NCBI GenBank assembly: GCA_003258405.1
Contig: QKPN01000017.1
Span: forward strand, 1-64,000
From: Rhodobacteraceae bacterium DSL-40
GTDB lineage: Bacteria > Pseudomonadota > Alphaproteobacteria > Rhodobacterales > Rhodobacteraceae
Direction of reading: 5' to 3'
Length of the DNA stretch: 64,000 bases
Of the stretch, positions 1 through 8,657 are shown piece after piece; the stretch's first letter is position 1; every line of letters begins with the position of its first letter. Both the position numbers and the translations under genes were made by a program. The notes beneath the pieces were generated by a model. The model was not told where the DNA came from, made no database searches, and saw nothing but the letters and a program-made list of their open reading frames with translations.

Positions 1-1640
1 AGGAAAGGCGCAGGGCGGAATGCCAGGTATCGGAGGCCTGCCAGACGGAATAGTCCACCCGCGGGCTGACGCCTGGAGCATTCCGCGTCAGATCGGTCAT
101 GAAGATCTGCCACTCACCCGGCGCAGTCTCCACGACATTCGTCTCGATCGCATCCGCGTCGGGATTGTCCCGGAGCGACCAGCGGAAGGCATGCACCTTC
201 TGCCCCTCGAGGCCGGGGAAGGTCAGGACCGGTGTATACCAGGTGCTCTGGTCCGCCGGGCGAAAGACCGAGCGGTTGATGATCATGTCTTCTGCCGTGA
301 GCTGGAAGGGCTCGAGGGGGCCATCTTCGGCCTCGACCGTGACCATGAAGCTCTGATCCGCTGTGCCGCCGGAGTTCATGGCGGTGACCGTCACCACCTC
401 GCCTTCGACAGGGGCATCGGTCGGCACGGCGACAAGCCCGCTGCCGGCGTCGATCGTGGCGCCGGCGCCTTCAACCGAGAAGGCCAGGCCGTCACCCGAG
501 AAATAGTCTGCAACGGCAATTTCCTGCAGTCCGGTGCCGATGTCGAAGATCTCCTCGGGCATCTCGCCCCTGGCTTCCGGCGCCACATAGGTGATGTCGA
601 GTGCCGTGGTTTCTGCTTCGGCCGTTCCCAGCGCATTGCGCGCCGAAACACGTGCCGAGACGGTGCTCCGGTCGTCTTCGGGACCGGGGATATAGCTCGC
701 CGCGGTCGCACCCTCGATAATCTCGCCATCCCGGAGCCACTGGATGCCGAGTTCGGGCTCGGGATGACCATTCCATCGCCCCGGATCGAGCGTGAGCGCC
801 TGACCGATTTTGGCAGTTCCGGCAAGGACGGGGGCTGCCACCAGAACCGGAATCGCATCGACCCAGCCGGTTTCCTCCGTCGCGACAGGTACGGTAAACG
901 GGCCTGACCAGGGTGACCAGGGGCCGCCCTCCTTCGCCTGCCAGGAAAGGCGCAGGGCGGAATGCCAGGAATCCTTGGCCTGCCAGACCGAGTAGTCCAC
1001 CCGCGGGCTGGCGCCGGGATCATTCTTCTCCGGGGCGGTCATGAAGATCTGCCACTCCCCCGGCGCAGTCTCCACGACATTTGTCTCAATCGCATCCGTG
1101 TCGGGATTGGCCCGGAGCGACCAGCGGAAGGCATGCACCTTCTGTCCCTTGAGGCCCGGGAAGGTCAGGACCGGTGTATACCAAGTGCTCTGGGTCTGGG
1201 GACGGAAGATCGAGCGGGCAATGGCGACGTCACCGGCCGCAAGGGCGAAGGGTTCGAAAGGCTTGGCCTGAATGGTCGCCTTGAAGGAGCTTTCCGCGCT
1301 TCCGCCCGAATTGCTGGCCGTCACGGTGATCTCTTCATCGGTAAGTGTCTCATGGGTCGGGATAGTGACCACGCCGTTTTGCGAGTCAATCTTGGCTCCG
1401 GCGCCGTTCACGGCGAATTTTAGGTTTTCTCCGGTGAAGTCCGTACTCGCCTCGACGGTGACAGGGGTGTCTCCGGCATCGGCGACCAGATCGGGCAACG
1501 TACCTGCGGCAACAGGTGGAGCCCAGGTCACGGAGGACTCTTCCGTCATCGCCTCGGCCGCGCCGGAAGCATTGGTTGCGGTAACACGGGCGCAGAGGGC
1601 TCGGCCGTCATCTTCCGGTTTCGGCACATATCCGGCTTCC
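1..1640 (-). repeat. Direct repeat with 942-bp period inside the large adhesin gene
   Basis: The stretch beginning at base 1 (aggaaaggcgcagggcgg) recurs at 943, and the following ~300 bp are nearly identical in both copies. The offset is exactly 942 bp, 314 codons. Each unit carries one Ig-like module, one spacer and one Trp-rich module. A third, more diverged and incomplete unit lies towards the start codon. The strong nucleotide identity of the Trp-rich part suggests recent duplication or gene conversion. Confidence 0.85.
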
Positions 1641-2404
1641 GTCGCCCCCTCGATCGTCGAGCCATCGAGCAGCCATTGGACGGAAAGCCCCGGCACCGGA
1701 TCGCCGCTCCACTCCCCGGTTTCAACCATGATGCCGGAACCTATGAAGGCCTCCCCGGAGAGGCTTGGCTGGACGAGGCATTTAGGGAGGCTGCCGGACG
1801 GGGCGGCAATCGTCATCTGGAATCGCCCGGTCACTGCTCCGCCGGAATTGCGGGCAGTGACAATGACGGGCTGACCATCTGCCAGAGCCGTGGTCTTCAA
1901 GGTGACCGAGCCGGTATCGGGGTCGACCGATGTCCCTTCACCCTCGATGCTGAAGCTGAGCGACCCGCCCGAGAAATTCAAAGAAATATCCAAAATATGA
2001 TCTCCTGAATTCAAAATCAAAAACTGGTCCGGGATCGGCATGAGCAGATCGGGCGGCACATGTGTAATACGAATTCCATCCGTGACCGCCATAGCCCAGC
2101 CGGCGGCATTCACTGCCGTGATACGACAGGAAATTGTCGCAAGATCATCGGCCGGGCCGGGCAGATATGCAGAACCGGTGGCATCCACAATGTCCGAGCC
2201 ATCGCGGAGCCACTGATATGTGAACACCGGAGCCGCCCTGCCCTGCCATTCTCCCGGATCTGCGGCAAGCGCTTCTCCAATCCGCCCGGCCCCGGACAGC
2301 ACCGGAGGCTTGATCAGCGCAGGAGCCTGAGTGGGACGTTCGGTCCGCTTCCGGGCCAGCCATTGCTCAGTGGCAAGGCGGGTGCCGAGCGAAATCTGCC
2401 GCAT
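1..2404 (-). CDS. Large Ig-like/tandem-repeat adhesin, GTA head-spike-fibre-like; C-terminus off window
   Basis: A single open frame starts at ATG 2404 and runs through base 1 without a stop (at least 801 residues). The translation alternates Ig-like modules (QWLRDGSDI, QWLLDGSTIEGA, QWLRDGEIIEGA, each followed by a YxPxPxDD and an A/C-R-V-x-A-x-N-A stretch), putative cadherin-like spacers ending in TASNSGG/TAMNSGG, and a tryptophan-rich module (STWYTPVLTFPGL, VHAFRWSLR, PRVDYSVWQA). No signal peptide is visible at the N-terminus. It begins one base after the stop of the 89-residue spike-base gene, so the two are translationally coupled. In Rhodobacter capsulatus the equivalent neighbour of the spike-base gene encodes the GTA head-spike fibre that binds capsule. 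That role here is inferred from position and architecture. A phage tail fibre or a secreted adhesin are alternatives. Confidence 0.7.
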   Translation of the reverse strand, partial: MRQISLGTRLATEQWLARKRTERPTQAPALIKPPVLSGAGRIGEALAADPGEWQGRAAPVFTYQWLRDGSDIVDATGSAYLPGPADDLATISCRITAVNAAGWAMAVTDGIRITHVPPDLLMPIPDQFLILNSGDHILDISLNFSGGSLSFSIEGEGTSVDPDTGSVTLKTTALADGQPVIVTARNSGGAVTGRFQMTIAAPSGSLPKCLVQPSLSGEAFIGSGIMVETGEWSGDPVPGLSVQWLLDGSTIEGATEAGYVPKPEDDGRALCARVTATNASGAAEAMTEESSVTWAPPVAAGTLPDLVADAGDTPVTVEASTDFTGENLKFAVNGAGAKIDSQNGVVTIPTHETLTDEEITVTASNSGGSAESSFKATIQAKPFEPFALAAGDVAIARSIFRPQTQSTWYTPVLTFPGLKGQKVHAFRWSLRANPDTDAIETNVVETAPGEWQIFMTAPEKNDPGASPRVDYSVWQAKDSWHSALRLSWQAKEGGPWSPWSGPFTVPVATEETGWVDAIPVLVAAPVLAGTAKIGQALTLDPGRWNGHPEPELGIQWLRDGEIIEGATAASYIPGPEDDRSTVSARVSARNALGTAEAETTALDITYVAPEARGEMPEEIFDIGTGLQEIAVADYFSGDGLAFSVEGAGATIDAGSGLVAVPTDAPVEGEVVTVTAMNSGGTADQSFMVTVEAEDGPLEPFQLTAEDMIINRSVFRPADQSTWYTPVLTFPGLEGQKVHAFRWSLRDNPDADAIETNVVETAPGEWQIFMTDLTRNAPGVSPRVDYSVWQASDTWHSALRLS

Positions 2405-2405
2405 A

Positions 2406-2675
2406 CTACCAGAGGCCCACAAGTTCCGTGGCGGAAGTTCCCGACGCAAAGATCTGCACCACGCGCAGGGGCAGAAGGCTTCCTCCCGGAACTCCGGTGA
2501 AGGTCACGACACCTCCTCCCAGCATCTGGACATGCAGATCTCCTTCGCCCCCGACAAAGACGGCGCGCGTCACCTGACGGACCTGCTCTGTGTCGCTGGG
2601 CTGCAGCGGGGCGGCATTCTCGGGGGGGGACGTTAGGCTGCGACCATGCTTGTTGAAGGCGTCCACTGCTGACAT
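2406..2675 (-). CDS. ghsA: Spike base protein, RCAP_rcc01079 (GhsA) family
   Basis: An 89-residue protein from ATG 2675. It has the layout of the small spike-base family named after Rhodobacter capsulatus rcc01079: a short Pro/Ser N-terminus, SDTEQVRQVTRAVFVGG, then GDLHVQMLGGGVVTFTGV, SLLPLRVVQIFASGT and the terminal ELVGLW. This family forms the base of the GTA head spike and is also found in phages. The stop is followed after one base by the ATG of the large repeat protein. A much longer frame continues upstream to 4412, but that part is antisense to the glycosyltransferase gene and is not credible. The family call rests on recognition of the motif pattern. Confidence 0.8.
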   Translation of the reverse strand: MSAVDAFNKHGRSLTSPPENAAPLQPSDTEQVRQVTRAVFVGGEGDLHVQMLGGGVVTFTGVPGGSLLPLRVVQIFASGTSATELVGLW

Positions 2676-3092
2676 GTTCGAGTACACTCCGGAGACGGAG
2701 AAGCCCGGACGCCCCAGAACGCCTGAAACGGAGTGGGAATTCCGTCTTGAATGGAAAGGAGTGTCAGAACTCTCTCGTGATGAGATTGCGGATAGGACCG
2801 CAATTAGCTGCCCACCGCACCATGGAATACTTTCCAGTTCGGCTGGCACATTAGCAGAGTCGCGACGCGCTTGGAACACACCGGGCTGGCGCGTGCGATC
2901 CAAAGGAACGACCGGCAACACCTTGGGCCACCCTTCTGGCAGGGGATTGCTGAGTCCGCACGAGAGGGGATGTCCCTGAGGAAAAACGGTTTTCCCTTCC
3001 CTCAATCCTGCACTAGACTCCCCCCCGATCGGGGCTTCGGCGGAGTGAACGCTGTTCGTGCGAGCCTCGGCTGCCCGACAGGATTGCATGTG
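2676..3092. promoter_or_regulatory. Divergent intergenic region between spike genes and glycosyltransferase
   Basis: About 417 bp separate the two divergent starts, so promoters for both directions are expected here. I see no convincing -35/-10 pair. A plus-strand frame begins at 2674 with an ATG overlapping the minus-strand start and continues for about 100 codons, but it has no recognisable domain and is not called. Confidence 0.4.
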
Positions 3093-4043
3093 ATGACAGA
3101 CAGAGTTCCACCCGCGTCCCCCCCGGCCGTTTCGGTGGTCATCCCGGCATATAATCGCTCTGCGACTATTTGTGCTGCGATGGAAAGTGTACTTCGCCAG
3201 ACCTATGCCGATTTTGAACTGCTGATTGTCGATGACTGTTCCAGCGACGGAACCCTGGACGCGGCAGCGCGCCTCAGCGATCCGCGTATCCGGCTGATCA
3301 AAAGCCCGGAGAATGCCGGCGCATCCGCTGCCCGCAACCGGGGGGTCCACGAAGCGCGCGGAAAATGGATCGCGTTCCAGGACAGCGATGACGAATGGCT
3401 GCCGCGCAAGCTCGAGAAACAGATGGCACGCCTCACCGCCCCGGGCGCGGATCATATAGCGGCCTATTGCGGGATGATGGTGATCGGCACCCATGAGGAT
3501 ATGGGGGGCTCCCGCAGCGGGCGGCCACAGATCGGCTACGTGCCGGATCCGAATGCCGAGGTCATCGAGGGGGATCTGATTCCCACCCTCATCACCACGA
3601 GCCTCGTCTCTACCCAGACCCTTGTGGTCCGGCGGGACGTCATGCTCGAGATCGGGGGGTTTGACGAGGAGATCAGAGCTCTCATCGACTGGGAATGCAT
3701 GCTGCGTCTCGCCCAGGTGGGCTCCGTTGCCTGCGTCGACGAACCCCTGGTACTCCAGTGGTTCTCGCCCAACTCGATCACCCGGGACATTCCCAAACGC
3801 ATCGCCTCCTGGTGGCGGGCGATCGGGAAGCATGGCGATCTCATGCGCCGCCATCCCCGGCATCTGGCCCGACTCTACTACATCATTGCGGGAGAAGAAC
3901 GGCGGGCGGGAAATTATGCGGCGGCACGGGCTGCTCTGCGGAAGGCCTTGGCCCTCCAGCCTGCCAGACCACGGTTCTGGGCCATGCTGGGATATGCAGG
4001 TCTGCGCGGGGCGTTTGCGGCGATGAAGCCGGCAGGTCGCTAG
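3093..4043 (+). CDS. Family 2 glycosyltransferase
   Basis: 316 residues from ATG 3093. I chose this start because the GT-A fold begins soon after it (VSVVIPAYNRSATI), while the upstream extension is low in family features. The nucleotide-sugar binding signature DDCSSDGT is near residue 45 and the metal-binding DSDDEW near residue 95. Around residue 200 there is GGFDEEIRALIDWECMLRL, the usual acceptor-side ED/WE segment. The C-terminus is helical and alanine-rich with no membrane segment, so the enzyme is probably cytoplasmic and acts on a lipid-linked glycan. It is divergent from the spike genes. In R. capsulatus a capsule glycosyltransferase gene (rcc01081) lies beside the spike genes, so the arrangement may be conserved. 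Confidence 0.85.
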   Translation: MTDRVPPASPPAVSVVIPAYNRSATICAAMESVLRQTYADFELLIVDDCSSDGTLDAAARLSDPRIRLIKSPENAGASAARNRGVHEARGKWIAFQDSDDEWLPRKLEKQMARLTAPGADHIAAYCGMMVIGTHEDMGGSRSGRPQIGYVPDPNAEVIEGDLIPTLITTSLVSTQTLVVRRDVMLEIGGFDEEIRALIDWECMLRLAQVGSVACVDEPLVLQWFSPNSITRDIPKRIASWWRAIGKHGDLMRRHPRHLARLYYIIAGEERRAGNYAAARAALRKALALQPARPRFWAMLGYAGLRGAFAAMKPAGR

Positions 4044-4077
4044 GAGGCCCGCACGGCTTTCGGCTGCGGGGCGCGGA

Positions 4078-4488
4078 TCAGTCCTGGAATAACAGCAGAT
4101 CTCCATCGTCCCCGGAATCATCACCGAGGCTGGCAATCGGAACGATCTCGTCACCACAGAGCCTGTGTGCGAGGTCGCGCAGGTGCAGGAGGCTGGCGGC
4201 GGCATGTGCATCGATATGCCAGGTTCCCGGCGAGGATGCCGCGAGCGACCGGGCGAAGGTCGAGAGATCTCCGAGGATCTGGGCCAGCCGGTCCACGTCC
4301 TGCAGGCTGAAGATTGCATTGCAGCAGCCGGTTTCGAGATTCGAGAGAATTTCACTGATCGAAATCTGAAGATCGAGCGCGGTTTCCTGCGCGCTTGCCA
4401 ACTCCACGGCAAGTGCCAGCAGGGGCGCCTGCATCTGGGTGTGGTCGGTGTCTTCCGTCACGTTCCGAAGTGGACAATCGTGTCTCAT
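4078..4488 (-). CDS. Unknown small protein at the end of the chemotaxis operon
   Basis: 136 residues from ATG 4488, which has a GGGAG eight bases upstream. A longer version from 4536 lacks a good ribosome site. The protein is predicted mostly helical: QAPLLALAVELASAQETAL and an ISEILSNLE stretch in the first half, DVDRLAQILGDLSTFARSL in the middle, and an acidic tail (GDDSGDDGDLLLFQD). It contains a Cys pair (GCCNAIF). It lies 115 bp downstream of cheR on the same strand and is convergent with the glycosyltransferase. I do not recognise a family. Position suggests an accessory chemotaxis protein. Confidence 0.6.
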   Translation of the reverse strand: MRHDCPLRNVTEDTDHTQMQAPLLALAVELASAQETALDLQISISEILSNLETGCCNAIFSLQDVDRLAQILGDLSTFARSLAASSPGTWHIDAHAAASLLHLRDLAHRLCGDEIVPIASLGDDSGDDGDLLLFQD

Positions 4489-4603
4489 CCAGGATACTCC
4501 CGCTACCCTTGTGCTCGTCCGTCCTGGACGCTGCATGGCCTGCGATCCGTGCGCCCCCCGGCTGCCGGATCATGCTTCCATGACACTTTCCCCTGCGACG
4601 GGC

Positions 4604-5488
4604 TCAGAGCCTGCGATAGGAGGTTACGCCGTCGCTCGCGAACATTGGTAACGCCAAGGTGTTGATACGCTCTGAATGCCCGACAAATAACCATCCTCCC
4701 GGCGGCAGACGTTCGGAAAATGCCTTCCAGACGGAGAGTTCCGTCTCCGCGTCAAAATAGATCACCACATTGCGGCAGAAGATCACATCGAAGCTGCCCC
4801 GCATCGGGAAGGGAAGCGTGAGGTTGAGCTGCCGGAAGGAAATCAGGGCGCGGGCTGCGGGGCCGACGGCGAAGCCGGTTTCGTTGCCCTCTGTCCTCGG
4901 CTGAAAATGCGCCTTGCGCAGGGTCGCGGGCACGGCTTCGAGCGCGCGCTCGGGGTAGATGCCGCGGTTTGCCGTGGCGAGCACGGCTCGGTCGAGATCG
5001 GTCGCGAGGATCTTGATGTCGTGCCGTCCGGCATCCGATGCCATGTCGAGCATGGTCAGCGCGATCGAATAGGGCTCCTCTCCGGTCGAGCAGCCCGCCG
5101 ACCAGAGCCGGACGCGCCCCCCCTTCCGGGCATGCTCGATGAGCGGCGGCAGAACCCGGGTGCGCAGCATGTCGAAATGGTGCGGCTCTCGGAAAAAGCG
5201 CGTCACGTTGGTGGTGATGGCGGTGATGAGTTCTTGGCGTTCGGCAAGTGCCTCGTCGCTCCGCCCCTCGATCAGGGCGCAATATGGGGCGAAATCGGTC
5301 ATGCCGAGGGCTCGGAGCCGCTTGGCAAGCCGTGCCTGGACCAGCGCCATCTTGCTCTCCGGGAGGGAGATGCCGGCATATTCCCGTACGGCTCGCGCAA
5401 TTCTGCGAAAGACTTCGGGCGTCAGGCGGATTTCCTGTCCCGCAACGCCTCCTGCTCCCGGGCTTCGCGCTGGCTCCGCAAGCGTCAT
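4604..5488 (-). CDS. cheR: Chemotaxis protein methyltransferase CheR
   Basis: 294 residues from ATG 5488, which overlaps the cheW stop (ATGA) and has GGGGAAG just upstream. CheR transfers methyl groups from S-adenosylmethionine to glutamates of chemoreceptors. The N-terminal helical domain (TPEVFRRIARAVREYAGI) is followed by the ITTNVTRFFREPHHF segment, the SAM-binding loop WSAGCSTGEEPYSIAL, the acidic ILATDLD motif and the VIFCRNVVIYFD motif. Length and order are typical. No cheB methylesterase or cheD is seen nearby, so adaptation must draw on genes elsewhere. Confidence 0.96.
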   Translation of the reverse strand: MTLAEPARSPGAGGVAGQEIRLTPEVFRRIARAVREYAGISLPESKMALVQARLAKRLRALGMTDFAPYCALIEGRSDEALAERQELITAITTNVTRFFREPHHFDMLRTRVLPPLIEHARKGGRVRLWSAGCSTGEEPYSIALTMLDMASDAGRHDIKILATDLDRAVLATANRGIYPERALEAVPATLRKAHFQPRTEGNETGFAVGPAARALISFRQLNLTLPFPMRGSFDVIFCRNVVIYFDAETELSVWKAFSERLPPGGWLFVGHSERINTLALPMFASDGVTSYRRL

Positions 5489-5982
5489 GCAGCTTCCCCG
5501 CATTTGGTGGGGAAGACGCGCTTGAGATCGAGTAGGCGGATCATCCGGCCTTCGATCGCCATGATGCCCTGCACATAGCCCTGGGCATTGTCCGAACCGA
5601 CCGAAGGTGTTGGCTGGAAGTCGGTCTGCTTTACGGTGAGGATGTCGGAAACCCCGTCGACCACGAGACCGATGAGCTGGGTTTCGACCATGACAACGAT
5701 GATAACATCACGTGAGGTGGCCTCGCGGGAGGACAGACCGAGTCGCCGTGAGAGATCCACGATCGGCAGGACCGAACCGCGCAGATTGATGAGCCCGCGC
5801 ACGTAATCCGGCGAATGCGGCAGCGGCGTCGGTGGGGTCCAGCCCCGGATCTCACGGATGTTCATGATGTCGATGCAGAAATCCTGCTCGGACAGACGGA
5901 AGGAGACGATCTCGCGATATTCCGCGGAATCCGTTTCACGGGTTTCGGTGTCGATGGCCTCGAGTTCGGTTGTGTTGGTCAT
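5485..5982 (-). CDS. cheW: Chemotaxis coupling protein CheW
   Basis: 165 residues from ATG 5982, four bases after the cheA stop, with AGGA upstream. CheW bridges chemoreceptors and the CheA kinase. The two SH3-like subdomains are visible: YREIVSFRLSEQDFCIDIMNI and VRGLINLRGSVLPIVDL in the first half, then IGLVVDGVSDILTV, GYVQGIMAIEGRMIRLLDL and a C-terminal VFP. It has an acidic, Thr-rich N-terminal leader of about 25 residues. It overlaps cheR by four bases. Confidence 0.96.
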   Translation of the reverse strand: MTNTTELEAIDTETRETDSAEYREIVSFRLSEQDFCIDIMNIREIRGWTPPTPLPHSPDYVRGLINLRGSVLPIVDLSRRLGLSSREATSRDVIIVVMVETQLIGLVVDGVSDILTVKQTDFQPTPSVGSDNAQGYVQGIMAIEGRMIRLLDLKRVFPTKCGEAA

Positions 5983-5986
5983 GGGA

Positions 5987-8263
5987 TCATCCTGCCAGAG
6001 CAAGGGAGGTACGGGTTGCTGCGAAATTGCGCGCTGCATCGGAGACGATCGCGTCGGTATCGAGGATCAGGGCGATCCGCCCGTCGCCAAGGATCGTTGC
6101 GGCGGCAATGCCGGAAACCTCGCCGTAATTCTCCTCGAGCCCCTTGATGACGACCTGCCGCTGATCCTGAATGCTGTCGACTACGAGAGCGCGTTGTTCG
6201 CCGTCGCTCGTCTCGATCAACAGCATGACACGCTCCCGGTAGTCGTCGAGAGCCGGAGCAAAGCCGAGCTGATAGCCGACATCGATGATCGGTACGAATT
6301 CGCCGCGCACCTGCACGACCTTCTCGTCTGCACCGAGGGGATGGATCTGGGCGGCTTCCGGCTTGAGCATCTCGAGTATAGCCGAGAGCGGAACCACCAC
6401 AGTCTGGTCGGCCACGCTCACGATCATCCCGTCGAGAATGGCCAATGTCAGCGGCAGCGAGATCGAGAAAGTCGAGCCCTCGCCCGGCTGAGATGAGATC
6501 GAGATGCGCCCACCAAGTGCGCCGATCGAGCGCTTGACCACGTCCATCCCAACCCCGCGCCCCGAAAGGTCGGAGACGACCTTGGCAGTGGAAAAGCCGG
6601 GCAGGAACAGAAGATTGTCGATCTCCGTATTGGTGAGCACTGCATCGGGGGCAATCAGCCCCTTGTCGACCGCGATCTGCTGGACACGTTCGCGGTTGAT
6701 GCCTGCGCCATTGTCGCTCACCTCGATCAGGACCCGGCCCGATCGGTGCTCGGCAGTGAGACTGATCGTGCCCTCCGTTCCCTTGCCCCGCTCGCGACGG
6801 GTCTCGGGTGTCTCCAGTCCGTGATCGACAGCATTGCGGATCATGTGGGTGAGCGGATCGGCGAGGCGCTCGATCACCGTCTTATCGACCTCCGTCATTT
6901 CGCCTTCGGTCACGAACTTCACTTGCTTGCCGGTGTGATCCGCCGCCTCGCGCACGATGCGTGCCATGCGCTGGAAAAGCGATTTCACCGGCTGGGCGCG
7001 GATCGCCAGTACGCTTTCCTGCACTTCTCGGGTCAGATGCTTGAATTCGTCGAGCCCCACGGCAATGGCCGAGGAGTTGGCGAGCCCGGATTCGATCACC
7101 GATTGCGAGAGCATCGCCTGGTTGATGACGAGCTCGCCCACGAGATTGATAAGCCGATCCACCCGCTCGAGATCCACACGCACGGTGGCGCTGCCCCCTC
7201 CTCCGCGCGGTGCGTTGCCGCTTTCCGCCGCAGCGGCCTTGGCCGGTGATTGCGGGGCAGCGGCGGGGGGCGCAGATGGCGTGGCCGACTGCTTCGGGGC
7301 CTCGGACTCTTCGGCCTCCGGCTGCGGCATCCCGGTCGCGGCGGCCGGGGCAATCACCTCCATGGCCGGAGCCGGCACTTCCGCGGCGGGGGGCGTAGGG
7401 GGCGTCTCCGGATCGGCCGTCTCCATGTCCGCGGCTTCGGTCTCACCGGCGTTCACGCGTCTGACAGAGAGCTCGCAATCGCCCTCGGCAAAGTCGAAGA
7501 CTTCGTGGAGCGCGTTCTCCGGAGCCTCCGTCGCAATCTCGATCTGCCATCCGACATAGGCTTCCGTCGGATCGATCTCCTCGAGATGTGGCAGGGCCGA
7601 GAGATCGCAGGTAACCGTCATCTCTCCGAGTTCGGCGAGCTCGCGCAGCATGAGGGCCGGTTCGTTACCCCGTTCAAAGAGGCTCGAGAAGGGGCGGAAC
7701 CGGATAACCCAGTGCGGCATGACCTCGCTGTTACGGAGCGCTTCCGCATCAGTATCCACCGTCTCGGTGGCAGGGTGTTCCTCTGACGCCGTATCCGAAA
7801 CTACCCTCTCTTTGCCTGCATCTTCCGATGCTGCGGCACCCTTCGCCGCAGCCGGTTCAGCTGGTTTTTGGGGCTCGGAAAGATTGCAGAAGGCCGTGAG
7901 TGCATCGGCCTGCGCCTGGACCCGTGCGGCGTCGACCTCGCCGCCATCCCGGGCGGTCGCCACCAGATCCCCCAAGACGTCAGCCGAGCGGGTGAGCGTG
8001 TGCCGCACCTCCTCGGAGGCTTCGAGCCGACCAGAACGTACCGCATCGAGCGTTGTCTCGAAGGTATGGGCGAATTCGACGAGGCTATTGAGACTGAAGG
8101 CTGCGGCACCGCCCTTGATCGAGTGCACCGCGCGGAAGACGGTGTTGATCGTCTCGATATCGTCGGGCTGCGCGTCAAGAACCTCGAGCCCCTCCTGCAG
8201 CGCCTCGAGAAGCTCTTCGCATTCGACGAAGAACATCTGCATGATCTCTTGCATCGGATCCAT
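5987..8263 (-). CDS. cheA: Chemotaxis histidine kinase CheA
   Basis: 758 residues. The P1 HPt domain carries His47 in FRAVHSIKGGAAAF. A long linker rich in Pro, Ala and Glu spans roughly residues 260-350, with one stretch (YVGWQIEIATEAPENALHEV) resembling a degenerate P2-like region. The dimerisation domain begins near VDRLINLVGELVINQ. The ATPase domain has LTHMIRNAVDHGLE, VSDNGAGINRERV and LSGRGVGMDVVK. The C-terminal CheW-like domain (VVPLSAILEM to VIKGLEENYGEVSG) couples to receptors. It phosphorylates CheY-type regulators, two of which are encoded beside it. It lies in the middle of a tight minus-strand operon. Confidence 0.97.
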   Translation of the reverse strand: MDPMQEIMQMFFVECEELLEALQEGLEVLDAQPDDIETINTVFRAVHSIKGGAAAFSLNSLVEFAHTFETTLDAVRSGRLEASEEVRHTLTRSADVLGDLVATARDGGEVDAARVQAQADALTAFCNLSEPQKPAEPAAAKGAAASEDAGKERVVSDTASEEHPATETVDTDAEALRNSEVMPHWVIRFRPFSSLFERGNEPALMLRELAELGEMTVTCDLSALPHLEEIDPTEAYVGWQIEIATEAPENALHEVFDFAEGDCELSVRRVNAGETEAADMETADPETPPTPPAAEVPAPAMEVIAPAAATGMPQPEAEESEAPKQSATPSAPPAAAPQSPAKAAAAESGNAPRGGGGSATVRVDLERVDRLINLVGELVINQAMLSQSVIESGLANSSAIAVGLDEFKHLTREVQESVLAIRAQPVKSLFQRMARIVREAADHTGKQVKFVTEGEMTEVDKTVIERLADPLTHMIRNAVDHGLETPETRRERGKGTEGTISLTAEHRSGRVLIEVSDNGAGINRERVQQIAVDKGLIAPDAVLTNTEIDNLLFLPGFSTAKVVSDLSGRGVGMDVVKRSIGALGGRISISSQPGEGSTFSISLPLTLAILDGMIVSVADQTVVVPLSAILEMLKPEAAQIHPLGADEKVVQVRGEFVPIIDVGYQLGFAPALDDYRERVMLLIETSDGEQRALVVDSIQDQRQVVIKGLEENYGEVSGIAAATILGDGRIALILDTDAIVSDAARNFAATRTSLALAG

Positions 8264-8291
8264 GTGCCGGGCCTCCCTCGTCCGGTTTCGC

Positions 8292-8657
8292 TCAGCCGGC
8301 CACCCGCCGAACGGCGGCGATCAGCTTGTCCTTGTCGAAAGGCTTCACGATCCATCCCGTCGCCCCGGCATCGCGGGCACGCTGCTTGAGTTCGGGAGCG
8401 CTCTCGGTGGTGAGCACCAGGATCGGTGTGCCACGCAGATCGTCTCGGCCGCGCACACCTTCGATGAAGCCGAAGCCATCGAGCTTCGGCATGTTGATGT
8501 CGGTGATGATCACATGTGGGTTCACCGAACTCAGCATCTCGAGCCCCTCCTCGCCATCTCCCGCCAGACAGACGGTGAACCCCTGTGGGGCTAGCGCGGC
8601 GCGGAGCAGGTCGCGCATGGTCTTTGAATCGTCGACGGCAAGTACGGTCAGGGACAT
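8292..8657 (-). CDS. cheY: Response regulator, CheY-like
   Basis: 121-residue single receiver domain from ATG 8657, which shares its A with the upstream TGA (TGATG). All catalytic positions are present: acidic pair Asp9/Asp10 (VLAVDDSKTMRD), phospho-acceptor Asp53 (IITDINMPKLDG), Thr83 and Lys105 (GWIVKPFDKDKL). Phosphorylated by CheA, it would bind the flagellar switch or act as a phosphate sink. Longer frames to 8804 overlap the STAS gene and were rejected. Confidence 0.95.
   Translation of the reverse strand: MSLTVLAVDDSKTMRDLLRAALAPQGFTVCLAGDGEEGLEMLSSVNPHVIITDINMPKLDGFGFIEGVRGRDDLRGTPILVLTTESAPELKQRARDAGATGWIVKPFDKDKLIAAVRRVAG

Noticed and set aside
1-2023. Plus-strand frames of 150-300 codons at the left end
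   Set aside because: They occur twice in parallel because the underlying minus-strand gene is repeated; the minus-strand frame is continuous through all of them.
2674-2979. Possible small plus-strand gene beginning ATG-TTC-GAG
   Set aside because: About 100 codons with no recognised domain and no good ribosome site; it would overlap the minus-strand start. Left as intergenic.
2676-4412. N-terminal extension of the spike-base frame over 1.7 kb
   Set aside because: It is antisense to the glycosyltransferase; only the last 89 codons match a family, and they have their own ATG at 2675.
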